Positions 1 to 6,076 of a stretch of DNA of 6,556 bases are shown piece by piece (within the stretch, counting starts at the first letter, position 1; the number at the start of each line of letters is the position of its first letter). The position numbers and the translations under genes are program-made. The stretch comes from Actinomycetes bacterium (GTDB lineage Bacteria > Actinomycetota > Actinomycetes > JAHEKZ01). The notes beneath the pieces are model-generated. The model was not told the origin of the DNA. It searched no databases and worked only from the letters and a program-made list of their open reading frames with translations. The stretch is taken from NCBI GenBank assembly GCA_027117675.1, contig JAJAYM010000061.1, forward strand, positions 1 through 6,556. The letters are read 5' to 3'.

Positions 1-3000
1 GAACCTCACCTGAACCGGTGAGCTCGTCCAGCCAGAACGGCTGGTAGTTGCGAACCCGCGCGGGAAGGATGCTGCGCTCCCACTCAGAGGCCGGCGCGGT
101 GGCACCTGCCAGCTGCTCGATCACCCGGTAGAGCGCGTCGACCCCGGTGTCCGGGCGCGCGCGCTCACCTTGAGCACTGAGCCCCTGCCAGCGAGGTAGG
201 AACGTAGCGAGTCGCTCCGCCGGCACGGGCTCGGCAGCCCGTTGTGCAATGGCGAGGCTGGCCCGCCGGATCTGGCGGAGGACATCGGCGTCGCACCACT
301 CAGGGCCGCTGCCCCCCGGGCGAAACGCACCGGCAACGACGCGCCCAGCGGCGGCGAGTCGGTCCAGTGTTGCGGTGACGACGGCTGGTCCCAACCCCAG
401 CACTTCAGCGGCTCCGGACGTGGTGAAGGGCCCGTGCGTACGCGCGTAGCGTGCGACGAGGTCGCCGACCGGGTCGGGCACCGAAGCGGCGAAGGCACCG
501 GAGACTTCCGGTGGAATCGGGATCCCCAACGCATCGCGGAGGCGAGCCAGATCTTCGACGGCAACCCATCGCTGCCCAGCCTGCATCCGCAAGGAAACGA
601 CCCGCCTGGTCTGCGTCAGTGCGTTCGCCCAGGCGAGATCACCACCACGTGCCAGAAGGTCTTCGTCGGAGAGCGGACCGAGAACGCGAAGTGCGTCCGC
701 GACACCCTCAGCGTCGCGGAGACGCCGTTCGTCAGTGAGCCAGCTGACCCGGCGTTCGACGAGCTCGATGGCGCCGGGGTCGAGCAGCTCGCGAAGCTCT
801 GCTTGACCAAGCAGCTCGGCGAGGAGCGCGGTGTCGACCGAGAGCGCAGCGGCACGTCGCTCGGCGAGTGGCGCATCGCCCTCATAGAGAAACGCGCCAA
901 CGTACGAGAAGAGCAGTGAGCGAGCGAACGGCGAAGGTTGCTGTGTCTCGACCTCCACAATGCGCATTCGTCCGGCGTCGAGGTCAGCGAGCAGCTCACG
1001 CAGCCCCGGCACATCGAAGACATCTTGCAGACACTCGCGCATGGTCTCCAGCACCAGCGGGAAGGTCGGGTGCCCGGAGGCAACGCCGAGCAGCTGAGCC
1101 GAACGCTGGCGCTGCTGCCAGAGCGGGGTCCTGCGGTCGGGGCGTCGGCGCGGGAGGAGCAAGGCACGCGCCGAACACTCGCGGAACCGGGCGGCGAAGA
1201 GGGCCGAACCCCAGACAGCGTCGGTTACTTGGCGCTCGACGTCGTCGGGATCGATGAGTAGGTGCTCAAGGATGTCGGCGGTGGTGCCACCGTCGTCGCC
1301 GAGGTCTGGCAAGCGCAGCACGATGCCATCATCAGAGGGCATCACCTGGACGTCCATGTCGAGCTCGTCGCGCAAGCGGGCCGCGATGGCGAGGGCCCAC
1401 GGCGTGTTGACTCGCCCCCCGGCCAGCGAGTGCACCACGAGTCGCCAGTCGCCGATCTCGTCGCGAAAGCGTTCAACGACGATTGTCTGGTCATCTGGTA
1501 CCACGCCGCACACGTCATGTTGCTCGGTGAGGTAGGCGATGGCGTTGGTTGCTGCATTGGCGTCGAGGCCGAGAGCCTCCAGCGCCGAAGCAGCCTGCTC
1601 CGTGGCAGATCCACGCAACTGCCGGATCGTGGCGCCGATCGCTTGCCCGAACTCACGGGGGCGGCCAACGGTGTCGCCATGCCAGAACGGCAGCTTGCCG
1701 GCCCGCCCGGGGGCCGGTGTGACGAGCACCTGGTCGTGGGTGATGTCGATGATCTGCCACGACGTCGAACCGAGAGCGAAGACGTCACCAACGCGGGACT
1801 CGTAAACCATTTCTTCATCGAGCTCACCTACGCGGCGGCCCGGGCCACCACTGCCTGCCAGGAAGACGCCGTACAGGCCGCGGGCGGGGATCGTCCCACC
1901 GTTGATCACTGCGATCCGGTGCGCGCCGGGCCGGGCGGTGAGCAGGCCGCTGTCGCGGTCCCACACCAGTCGTGGCTTGAGCTCGGCGAAGGCATCCGAG
2001 GGGTAGCGGCCAGCGAGCATGTCGAGGACGCCGTGCAGCGCTGAGTCGGGGAGGGCGCGGAACGAGTCGGCGCGGCGCACCACTGTGGCGAGGTCGTCAA
2101 CGGTCCAGTCATCCATGGCGACCATGGCAACGATCTGTTGGGCTAGCACATCGAGTGGGTTGCGAGGGACGGTGAGAGCCTCGATCTGGCCACGTCGCAT
2201 CCGGTCGACGGCAACCGCGCTGGGAAGCAGGTCGCCGCGGTGCTTGGGAAAGATCACGCCACGCGAGACGCCACCAACGTGGTGACCAGCGCGGCCGATC
2301 CGCTGCAGCCCACTGCCGACCGACGGAGGGGACTCGACCTGCACCACCAGGTCGACCGCACCCATGTCGATGCCGAGCTCGAGGCTGCTGGTGGCCACAA
2401 CGGCCGCAAGAGTTCCCTGTTTGAGCTGCTCCTCGATCTCGGTGCGCTGTTCGCGCGAGACCGAACCATGGTGCGCGCGGGCGATCTCGGTGGTGCCGTC
2501 TGGGAGAGCCAGCGTGGCGCCGGCCTGCGCCATCACCTCGGCTGGTGCGGTGTCCGATGCACTGGTAGCTGCCCCTGCGCGTCGCGCAGCCTCCTCGTTG
2601 AGGCGCGCCGCCAACCGCTCGGGAAGGCGGCGCGAGTTGGCGAACACGATCGTTGACTTGTGGCCGGCGACGAGGTCGACGATGCGCGACTCCACATGTG
2701 GCCACAGCGATGGTGACGCAACCGCGAACTCGCCTTCGTCGCCGTTCACGCCTTCGCCGAGCGCAGTGAGATCTTCGACCGGGACGACGACCGACAGGTC
2801 GAACTCTTTGCTGCTCGCTGGTTGTACGACCGTCACCGGATGAGGGCCGCCCAGAAAAGCGGCAACAGACTCGGTGGGCCGGACCGTCGCGGAGAGTCCG
2901 ATGCGCTGAGCGCGTTCGGGTAGGAGCGCGTCGAGCCGTTCCAGGGAGAGCGCGAGGTGAGCACCGCGTTTGGTGCCGGCCACCGCGTGTACCTCGTCGA

Positions 3001-3499
3001 CGATCACGGTGGTGACCGTCTTGAGCGTCTCGCGCGCTTTCGACGTGAGCATCAGATAGAGCGACTCAGGGGTGGTGATGAGGAGGGTGCCCGGGCGTCG
3101 CAACTGTCGCTGCCGTTCAGAGCCTGGGGTGTCGCCGGTGCGAATCGCCACGGAGATGTCTGGAGGGGCCAGACCCTCGACTTCGTAAGCATTGGCGATA
3201 CCGGCCAACGGTGCCCGCAGGTTGCGTTCGACGTCGACGGCGAGCGCCTTCAATGGGGAGATGTAGAGGATGGAAGTGCCGCCTGGACCGGCTGGACCGC
3301 CTGTTGCGGTCGCGCACCGGTCGAGCGCCCAGAGGAATGCGGCGAGGGTCTTTCCCGAACCAGTCGGAGCGACGACGAGGGTGTTGGTCCCCTTGCTGAT
3401 CGCCGGCCATGCGGCGTCCTGCGCTGGGGTTGGCTCAGCGAAGACGGCCTCGAACCAACGCCGCGTCTGCGGCGAGAAGGCTGACAGGGCGGTGCTCAC
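1..3499 (-). CDS. lhr: Lhr-family ATP-dependent helicase (partial; C-terminus beyond the left edge)
   Basis: This is a large superfamily 2 helicase. Mycobacterial Lhr is a DNA-dependent ATPase that moves 3'-to-5' on single strands and unwinds RNA:DNA and DNA duplexes during repair. The frame is open for 1166 codons with no stop or frameshift. Motifs seen: Walker A APTGSGKT (44-51), motif Ia SPLKAL (81-86), TTPES (142-146), DEVH box (168-171), SAT (203-205), FANSRR (286-291), motif V SSLELGIDMG (371-380) and motif VI QRIGRAGH (399-406). The block VLVTPAPGRAGKLPFWHGD (591-609) is typical of the domain after the winged helix; W606 probably matches the DNA-contacting Trp of the mycobacterial enzyme. 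From about residue 860 the sequence belongs to the long C-terminal region of full-length Lhr (about 1500 residues), so roughly 350 residues are missing. The GTG at 3499 fits the usual N-terminus, although GGAG sits only 2 nt before it; in-frame GTGs at 3532 and 3535 are alternatives. It is divergent from the lipoprotein gene. Confidence 0.96.
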   Translation of the reverse strand, partial: MSTALSAFSPQTRRWFEAVFAEPTPAQDAAWPAISKGTNTLVVAPTGSGKTLAAFLWALDRCATATGGPAGPGGTSILYISPLKALAVDVERNLRAPLAGIANAYEVEGLAPPDISVAIRTGDTPGSERQRQLRRPGTLLITTPESLYLMLTSKARETLKTVTTVIVDEVHAVAGTKRGAHLALSLERLDALLPERAQRIGLSATVRPTESVAAFLGGPHPVTVVQPASSKEFDLSVVVPVEDLTALGEGVNGDEGEFAVASPSLWPHVESRIVDLVAGHKSTIVFANSRRLPERLAARLNEEAARRAGAATSASDTAPAEVMAQAGATLALPDGTTEIARAHHGSVSREQRTEIEEQLKQGTLAAVVATSSLELGIDMGAVDLVVQVESPPSVGSGLQRIGRAGHHVGGVSRGVIFPKHRGDLLPSAVAVDRMRRGQIEALTVPRNPLDVLAQQIVAMVAMDDWTVDDLATVVRRADSFRALPDSALHGVLDMLAGRYPSDAFAELKPRLVWDRDSGLLTARPGAHRIAVINGGTIPARGLYGVFLAGSGGPGRRVGELDEEMVYESRVGDVFALGSTSWQIIDITHDQVLVTPAPGRAGKLPFWHGDTVGRPREFGQAIGATIRQLRGSATEQAASALEALGLDANAATNAIAYLTEQHDVCGVVPDDQTIVVERFRDEIGDWRLVVHSLAGGRVNTPWALAIAARLRDELDMDVQVMPSDDGIVLRLPDLGDDGGTTADILEHLLIDPDDVERQVTDAVWGSALFAARFRECSARALLLPRRRPDRRTPLWQQRQRSAQLLGVASGHPTFPLVLETMRECLQDVFDVPGLRELLADLDAGRMRIVEVETQQPSPFARSLLFSYVGAFLYEGDAPLAERRAAALSVDTALLAELLGQAELRELLDPGAIELVERRVSWLTDERRLRDAEGVADALRVLGPLSDEDLLARGGDLAWANALTQTRRVVSLRMQAGQRWVAVEDLARLRDALGIPIPPEVSGAFAASVPDPVGDLVARYARTHGPFTTSGAAEVLGLGPAVVTATLDRLAAAGRVVAGAFRPGGSGPEWCDADVLRQIRRASLAIAQRAAEPVPAERLATFLPRWQGLSAQGERARPDTGVDALYRVIEQLAGATAPASEWERSILPARVRNYQPFWLDELTGSGEV

Positions 3500-3582
3500 C
3501 TCTCCATCTTGGTCGGTGCCGCCGAGACCCACCACCGGCGTGGGGGCTTGTGATGTCCCCCCGCAAACGGATGAATGAGCGT
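3500..3582. other. Divergent spacer between lhr and the lipoprotein gene
   Basis: This short region separates two genes transcribed away from each other, so it should hold both promoters unless they extend into the genes. I could not find a convincing pair of -35 and -10 elements for either direction. The only TAnnnT-like hexamer towards lhr is TACGCT, read on the minus strand from 3583 to 3578, and it lacks a recognisable -35. No LexA box is visible. The C-rich/G-rich stretch at 3542-3562 is the most skewed part. Confidence 0.3.
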
Positions 3583-4404
3583 ATGGAACTCCAGACCCAC
3601 CCCAGCTCCCATACGACCAATCCCCGCACGACGCTGCGACGAACCGTGTCGATGGGAGCGCTGGCAGCCCTGGGCATCGTGGCTCTCTCCGGTTGCTTCA
3701 AGCTCGACATGGAGCTGGAACTCGCGTCCGACAACACCGTCGACGGGTCGATCATCGTCGCGGTCGACCGTGAGCAGGCAGAGCTTTTCGGCGGTGAAGA
3801 CGCTTTGCGGGAAGCGTTGTCCGGCCAAGGAGACGGCTTGCTCGGGGAGGACCCAGAGACGGGGTCGGTAACGACGGAGGAGTACGAGGACGACGACTGG
3901 ATCGGCAACGAGTACGAGTTCAGCGCCGTTGCTCTTGAGGAGTTCAGCGGGACCGAGGCCGGTGACCTGTCGATCACGCGCGGTGGCGACGAGTTCGTCG
4001 TCGACGGAACGATCGACCTCTCGCAGGGCGCTGAGGCCGATCCGTCCGCGGGGGCCCTCCTCGAGTCCGCGGAGGCGGAGATCTCTATCACCTTCCCAGG
4101 CGGCGTCTCGAGCAGCAACGGAGACGAGGACGGCAACACCGTCACCTGGACACCCGTTCCCGGTGAGATCACCGAGATCTCCGCTGAGGGTAGCGCCGAA
4201 GGGGGCGTTCCCTGGACCATGATCGTTGCCATCATCGCTCTGCTGACCCTCTTGGTCGTTGGCATCGTGCTTCTTGTGGTGGTACGCGGACGACAGAGCG
4301 TGAGCCCTGCTGCCACTGGTCCGCTGCCGGAGGGAAGCATCGTCCCGGATGCGCCGGATGCGCCGGATGCGCCGCCGAGCAACCCTGCGCCGCCGAGCAG
4401 TTGA
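3583..4404 (+). CDS. LppM-family lipoprotein with C-terminal membrane helix
   Basis: This is a secreted, lipid-anchored protein resembling the actinobacterial LppM family. The M. tuberculosis member has been linked to phosphatidylinositol-mannoside binding and phagosome maturation; no role is assigned in other lineages. With the start chosen here (273 aa), RR at 19-20 precedes a hydrophobic core and the lipobox LSGC, placing the lipidated cysteine at C38. The following FKLDMELELASDNTVDGSII matches the family pattern of a beta-rich ectodomain. The ectodomain is very acidic, including EDDD around residues 100-105. A single transmembrane helix (about 210-234) ends at RGR and is followed by a Pro-rich tail of about 39 residues, presumably cytoplasmic, with three DAP repeats. 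The start is uncertain: ATG at 3553 (GGGGG upstream), 3571 and 3583 are all in frame. I prefer 3583 because it gives the shortest n-region that keeps the arginines. DUF3046 follows after 25 bp. Confidence 0.85.
   Translation: MELQTHPSSHTTNPRTTLRRTVSMGALAALGIVALSGCFKLDMELELASDNTVDGSIIVAVDREQAELFGGEDALREALSGQGDGLLGEDPETGSVTTEEYEDDDWIGNEYEFSAVALEEFSGTEAGDLSITRGGDEFVVDGTIDLSQGAEADPSAGALLESAEAEISITFPGGVSSSNGDEDGNTVTWTPVPGEITEISAEGSAEGGVPWTMIVAIIALLTLLVVGIVLLVVVRGRQSVSPAATGPLPEGSIVPDAPDAPDAPPSNPAPPSS
4348..4374 (+). repeat. Three tandem copies of a 9-bp unit (DAP codons)
   Basis: GATGCGCCG occurs three times in perfect tandem, in frame, encoding Asp-Ala-Pro three times in the C-terminal tail of the LppM-like lipoprotein. 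The unit length is a multiple of three, so copy-number change would lengthen or shorten the tail without a frameshift. It lies downstream of the membrane helix, so the repeats are expected on the cytoplasmic side. Confidence 0.9.
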
Positions 4405-4416
4405 GTGCGGCTGTCG

Positions 4417-4422
4417 TACAGT
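4417..4422 (+). promoter_or_regulatory. Candidate -10 element for a leaderless DUF3046 transcript
   Basis: TACAGT fits the actinobacterial -10 pattern TAnnnT and ends exactly 7 nt before the GTG start at 4430. That spacing would put transcription start on or next to the first base of the start codon. The 25-bp gap contains no Shine-Dalgarno sequence (it reads CGCCTCC just before GTG), which agrees with leaderless translation. No good -35 hexamer is visible upstream, where the lipoprotein gene ends, so read-through from that gene remains possible. Confidence 0.5.
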
Positions 4423-4429
4423 CGCCTCC

Positions 4430-4624
4430 GTGCGGTTCACTGACTTCTGGGAGCGTATGGAGACCCATCTCGGTTCCTCGTATGCGCGCAGTTACGCACG
4501 CGACCACGTGCTGAGCGAGCTCGATGGACGAACGGTGGAGCAGGCGCTCGCTGATGGTGAGGACGCCACTCAGGTGTGGCGGGCCGTCGTTGTCGAACTC
4601 GACCTGCCGGTGCGCTACCGATGA
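4430..4624 (+). CDS. DUF3046 family small protein
   Basis: The 64-residue product begins MRFTDFWERMETHLGSSYAR and matches the DUF3046 family, a short protein found close upstream of recA in many actinobacteria. Its biochemical role is not known. The features visible are the family-typical RFTDFWERM start, the ARDHVLSELDGRTVEQALADG core, and a WRAV segment (residues 50-53). It has no signal peptide, membrane helix or cysteine, so it is probably a small, mostly helical cytosolic protein. The GTG at 4430 is chosen because it reproduces the family N-terminus; longer in-frame starts would run into the lipoprotein gene. The MFS gene begins 18 bp after its stop, so the two are probably co-transcribed. 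The location near recA suggests, but does not show, a link to DNA repair or stress. Confidence 0.93.
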   Translation: MRFTDFWERMETHLGSSYARSYARDHVLSELDGRTVEQALADGEDATQVWRAVVVELDLPVRYR

Positions 4625-4642
4625 GCGCGCGATGAGCCCCCA

Positions 4643-5920
4643 ATGAGTAGTGCGCTGCAGCGACGCACGGTCCGTGTCTTGGCCGCAGCCCAGGTGTTCA
4701 CCGGCGTCGGTGTCGGCGCAGGTATCGCCGCTGGAAGTCTGCTGGTCGCTGACCTCACCGGTAGCGAAGGATTGGCGGGCCTCGCTCAAACCTTCGGTGT
4801 CATCGGAACCGCTGTCGCGGCCGGGCCGCTGGCCTGGCTCTCGGTCAGGTCAGGACGCCGAATTGGTCTCGTCACCGGCCTCTGGATCGCTGTGCTTGGC
4901 GCGCTACTGGTGATCGCGGCGTCAGTCCTGGAGCTCGTCCCGCTGGTGCTGCTCGGCACTTTCGCAGTGGGTGTTGCCTCCGCGGTGGGCCTACAGGCGC
5001 GCTATGCCGCCAGCGATCTCGCGGCGCCTGAGCACGTGGGCCGTGATCTTGCTCTGGTCGTTTGGGCCACCACCGTCGGCGCCGTTCTGGGACCAAACCT
5101 CATGGAGCCGGCCGCCCGGCTTGCCGACGGCATCGGCTTGCCGCCGCTCAGCGGGTCGTACCTGGTGACGGCGGTGGCCATCACGCTGGCTGCGCTGCTG
5201 GTCTCTGGGCTGCTGCGGCCTGACCCTTTGCTGGCGGCGAGGAGTCTTGCCGCTTTGCCGGCCCGTGATCGGGGAGCGGGCCGTGCGGTCGAGCCTCGCC
5301 GTCTGGGAATGATCGCTGAGTTGGCCCACGGCGCGCGCGTCGTCCGGACGTCGCCAGGTGCGTCCCTTGCTGTCGCGGCGATTGCCGTCGGACATGTGGT
5401 GATGGTCATGGTGATGGTGATGACGCCGGTGCACATGCAGCACGTCGACGTCACCCTGCAGGTTGTCGGGTTGGTGATCAGCGTGCACATCCTCGGCATG
5501 TACGCCTTCTCGCCCGTCGTCGGGTGGCTGTCTGATCGGCGGGGGAGCGTGTGGGTGATTGCGGCTGGTGTGGCGGTTCTGGCAACCGCCACGGTGGTCG
5601 CGGGCACCGCGCCGGGCGACTCCGTGATCCAGCTCGGCGTCGGACTCTTCCTGCTCGGGCTTGGCTGGTCAGCGACACTGGTCGGCGGGTCGTCGCTGTT
5701 GTCGGTCTCGGTGCCTGACGATGATCGTCCGGCAGCTCAGGGGGTGGGCGACACGGTGATGAACGTGGCTGCGGCGGTCGGCGGGATCTTTGCCGGGGTG
5801 ATTGTCTACACCGCGTCCTACGCCTGGCTGAACGTGGCTGCCGCACTCTGCCTTGTGCCGCTCGCTGTCGCTCTCATCCGACGGCGTGTCGCAGCTGGCG
5901 TTCGAACACCTGTTCGGTAA
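4643..5920 (+). CDS. MFS transporter, 12 membrane helices
   Basis: This 425-residue inner-membrane protein has the layout of a major facilitator superfamily carrier with two six-helix halves. Hydrophobic segments lie at about 12-38, 43-66, 74-95, 98-118, 135-154 and 172-191, then a basic central loop (192-235), then six more between 238 and 412. Motif A-like loops occur in both halves: GPLAWLSVRSGRR (61-73) and GWLSDRRG (294-301). The substrate cannot be read from sequence; a drug/metabolite exporter is plausible but unproven. Helix 7 contains an unusual Val-Met alternation (253-260) followed by TPVHMQH. The ATG at 4643 is the only sensible start, since nearby upstream ATGs are in other frames; the ribosome-binding site is weak (GATGAG). 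It follows DUF3046 by 18 bp and probably shares its transcript. Its last codons carry the LexA box that serves recA. Confidence 0.9.
   Translation: MSSALQRRTVRVLAAAQVFTGVGVGAGIAAGSLLVADLTGSEGLAGLAQTFGVIGTAVAAGPLAWLSVRSGRRIGLVTGLWIAVLGALLVIAASVLELVPLVLLGTFAVGVASAVGLQARYAASDLAAPEHVGRDLALVVWATTVGAVLGPNLMEPAARLADGIGLPPLSGSYLVTAVAITLAALLVSGLLRPDPLLAARSLAALPARDRGAGRAVEPRRLGMIAELAHGARVVRTSPGASLAVAAIAVGHVVMVMVMVMTPVHMQHVDVTLQVVGLVISVHILGMYAFSPVVGWLSDRRGSVWVIAAGVAVLATATVVAGTAPGDSVIQLGVGLFLLGLGWSATLVGGSSLLSVSVPDDDRPAAQGVGDTVMNVAAAVGGIFAGVIVYTASYAWLNVAAALCLVPLAVALIRRRVAAGVRTPVR
5399..5422 (+). repeat. GTG-ATG hexamer repeat inside the MFS gene
   Basis: Four tandem hexamers (GTGATG, with GTCATG as the second copy) encode Val-Met four times at residues 253-260 of the transporter, within a predicted membrane helix. 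The preceding HV and following TPVHMQH make a local Met/His-rich stretch. It may be a simple coding repeat with no separate DNA function. Confidence 0.75.
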
Positions 5921-5923
5921 TGT
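5895..5923 (+). promoter_or_regulatory. Possible LexA-controlled distal recA promoter
   Basis: TAATGT (5918-5923) fits the -10 pattern TAnnnT and overlaps the TAA stop of the MFS gene. Seventeen bases upstream, CTGGCG (5895-5900) agrees with TTGACA at three of six positions. The LexA box lies wholly within the spacer, where a bound repressor would block RNA polymerase. Mycobacterial recA also has a distal LexA-dependent promoter and a proximal LexA-independent one, and this region has the same order. The promoter call is inference from spacing and context. Confidence 0.45.
5903..5916 (+). promoter_or_regulatory. LexA/SOS box for recA
   Basis: CGAAC-ACCT-GTTCG is a perfect inverted repeat with a 4-bp centre and matches the Gram-positive/actinobacterial LexA operator CGAAC-N4-GTTCG. 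It lies inside the last codons of the MFS gene (T-P-V-R-stop) and about 160 bp upstream of the recA start. LexA bound here should repress the distal recA promoter until RecA filaments trigger LexA self-cleavage. It could also hinder elongation through the end of the MFS gene. Confidence 0.85.
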
Positions 5924-5939
5924 CATCTTGACGCCCGCG

Positions 5940-5988
5940 CCAGACCCGATGTCTGGGCCAGTTGTCCACCGGTTGGCTACTGACCCAG
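5940..5988 (+). other. Two mutually exclusive hairpins upstream of recA
   Basis: Hairpin A pairs CCAGAC (5940-5945) with GTCTGG (5951-5956) around a 5-nt loop. Hairpin B pairs CTGGGCCAGT (5953-5962) with ACTGACCCAG (5979-5988), nine of ten positions matched, around a 16-nt loop. They share 5953-5956, so only one can form at a time. Neither is followed by a T-run, so this is not a standard intrinsic terminator. It could end or attenuate transcripts from the MFS gene or the distal recA promoter, or it could be chance in GC-rich DNA. Confidence 0.35.
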
Positions 5989-5993
5989 CCTCC

Positions 5994-6015
5994 TGTCGGT
6001 GGTCCGGCGTAGCGT
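5994..6015 (+). promoter_or_regulatory. PafBC-dependent (RecA-NDp) promoter of recA
   Basis: TGTCGGTG (5994-6001), eight intervening bases, then TAGCGT (6010-6015) reproduces the actinobacterial motif TGTCRGTG-N8-TAnnnT exactly; only the optional leading T is C here. In mycobacteria this motif is used by the WYL-domain activator PafBC to induce recA and many repair genes after DNA damage, independently of LexA. Transcription would begin about 7 nt after TAGCGT, near 6022, giving a leader of about 55 nt before the recA start. Confidence 0.87.
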
Positions 6016-6065
6016 CGCCCGCGACATCAGGTTCGACGCACGGTCGACCCGCCCGACCACCCTCG

Positions 6066-6072
6066 AAGGGGA
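6066..6072 (+). promoter_or_regulatory. Ribosome binding site of recA
   Basis: AAGGGGA lies 4 nt before the ATG at 6077, at a good Shine-Dalgarno distance. It is the clearest ribosome binding site in the window and fixes the recA start. Confidence 0.75.
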
Positions 6073-6076
6073 TCCC

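Noticed and set aside
242..2044. Long plus-strand open frames opposite lhr (242-919, 868-1261, 1262-2044)
   Set aside because: They lie antisense to a continuous Lhr frame with all helicase motifs. Their compositions are typical of high-GC shadow frames, with no recognisable domain.
3511..3532. GGTCGGTG (3511-3518) in the divergent spacer as a second PafBC promoter
   Set aside because: It differs from TGTCRGTG at one base, and the sequence eight bases later (ACCCAC) is not a TAnnnT -10 element.
3409..3582. Longer N-terminus for the lipoprotein starting at 3409
   Set aside because: It would overlap the start of lhr by about 90 bp and put a long Arg-rich segment before the signal peptide.
3435..4440. 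Two minus-strand open frames of about 315 codons opposite the lipoprotein gene
   Set aside because: The plus frame has a signal peptide, lipobox and membrane helix consistent with a known family. The minus frames are Ser/Arg-rich or low-complexity shadows.
4232..4789. Minus-strand open frame across the lipoprotein end, DUF3046 and the MFS start
   Set aside because: It runs antisense through three well-supported genes and shows no domain or ribosome binding site.
5940..5956. Intrinsic terminator after the MFS gene
   Set aside because: The six-pair stem has no following T-run. It is kept only as part of a low-confidence hairpin pair.
5929..5957. TTGACG (5929-5934) as a -35 element for another recA promoter
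   Set aside because: The position 17 bp downstream reads TCTGGG, which is not a usable -10 element.
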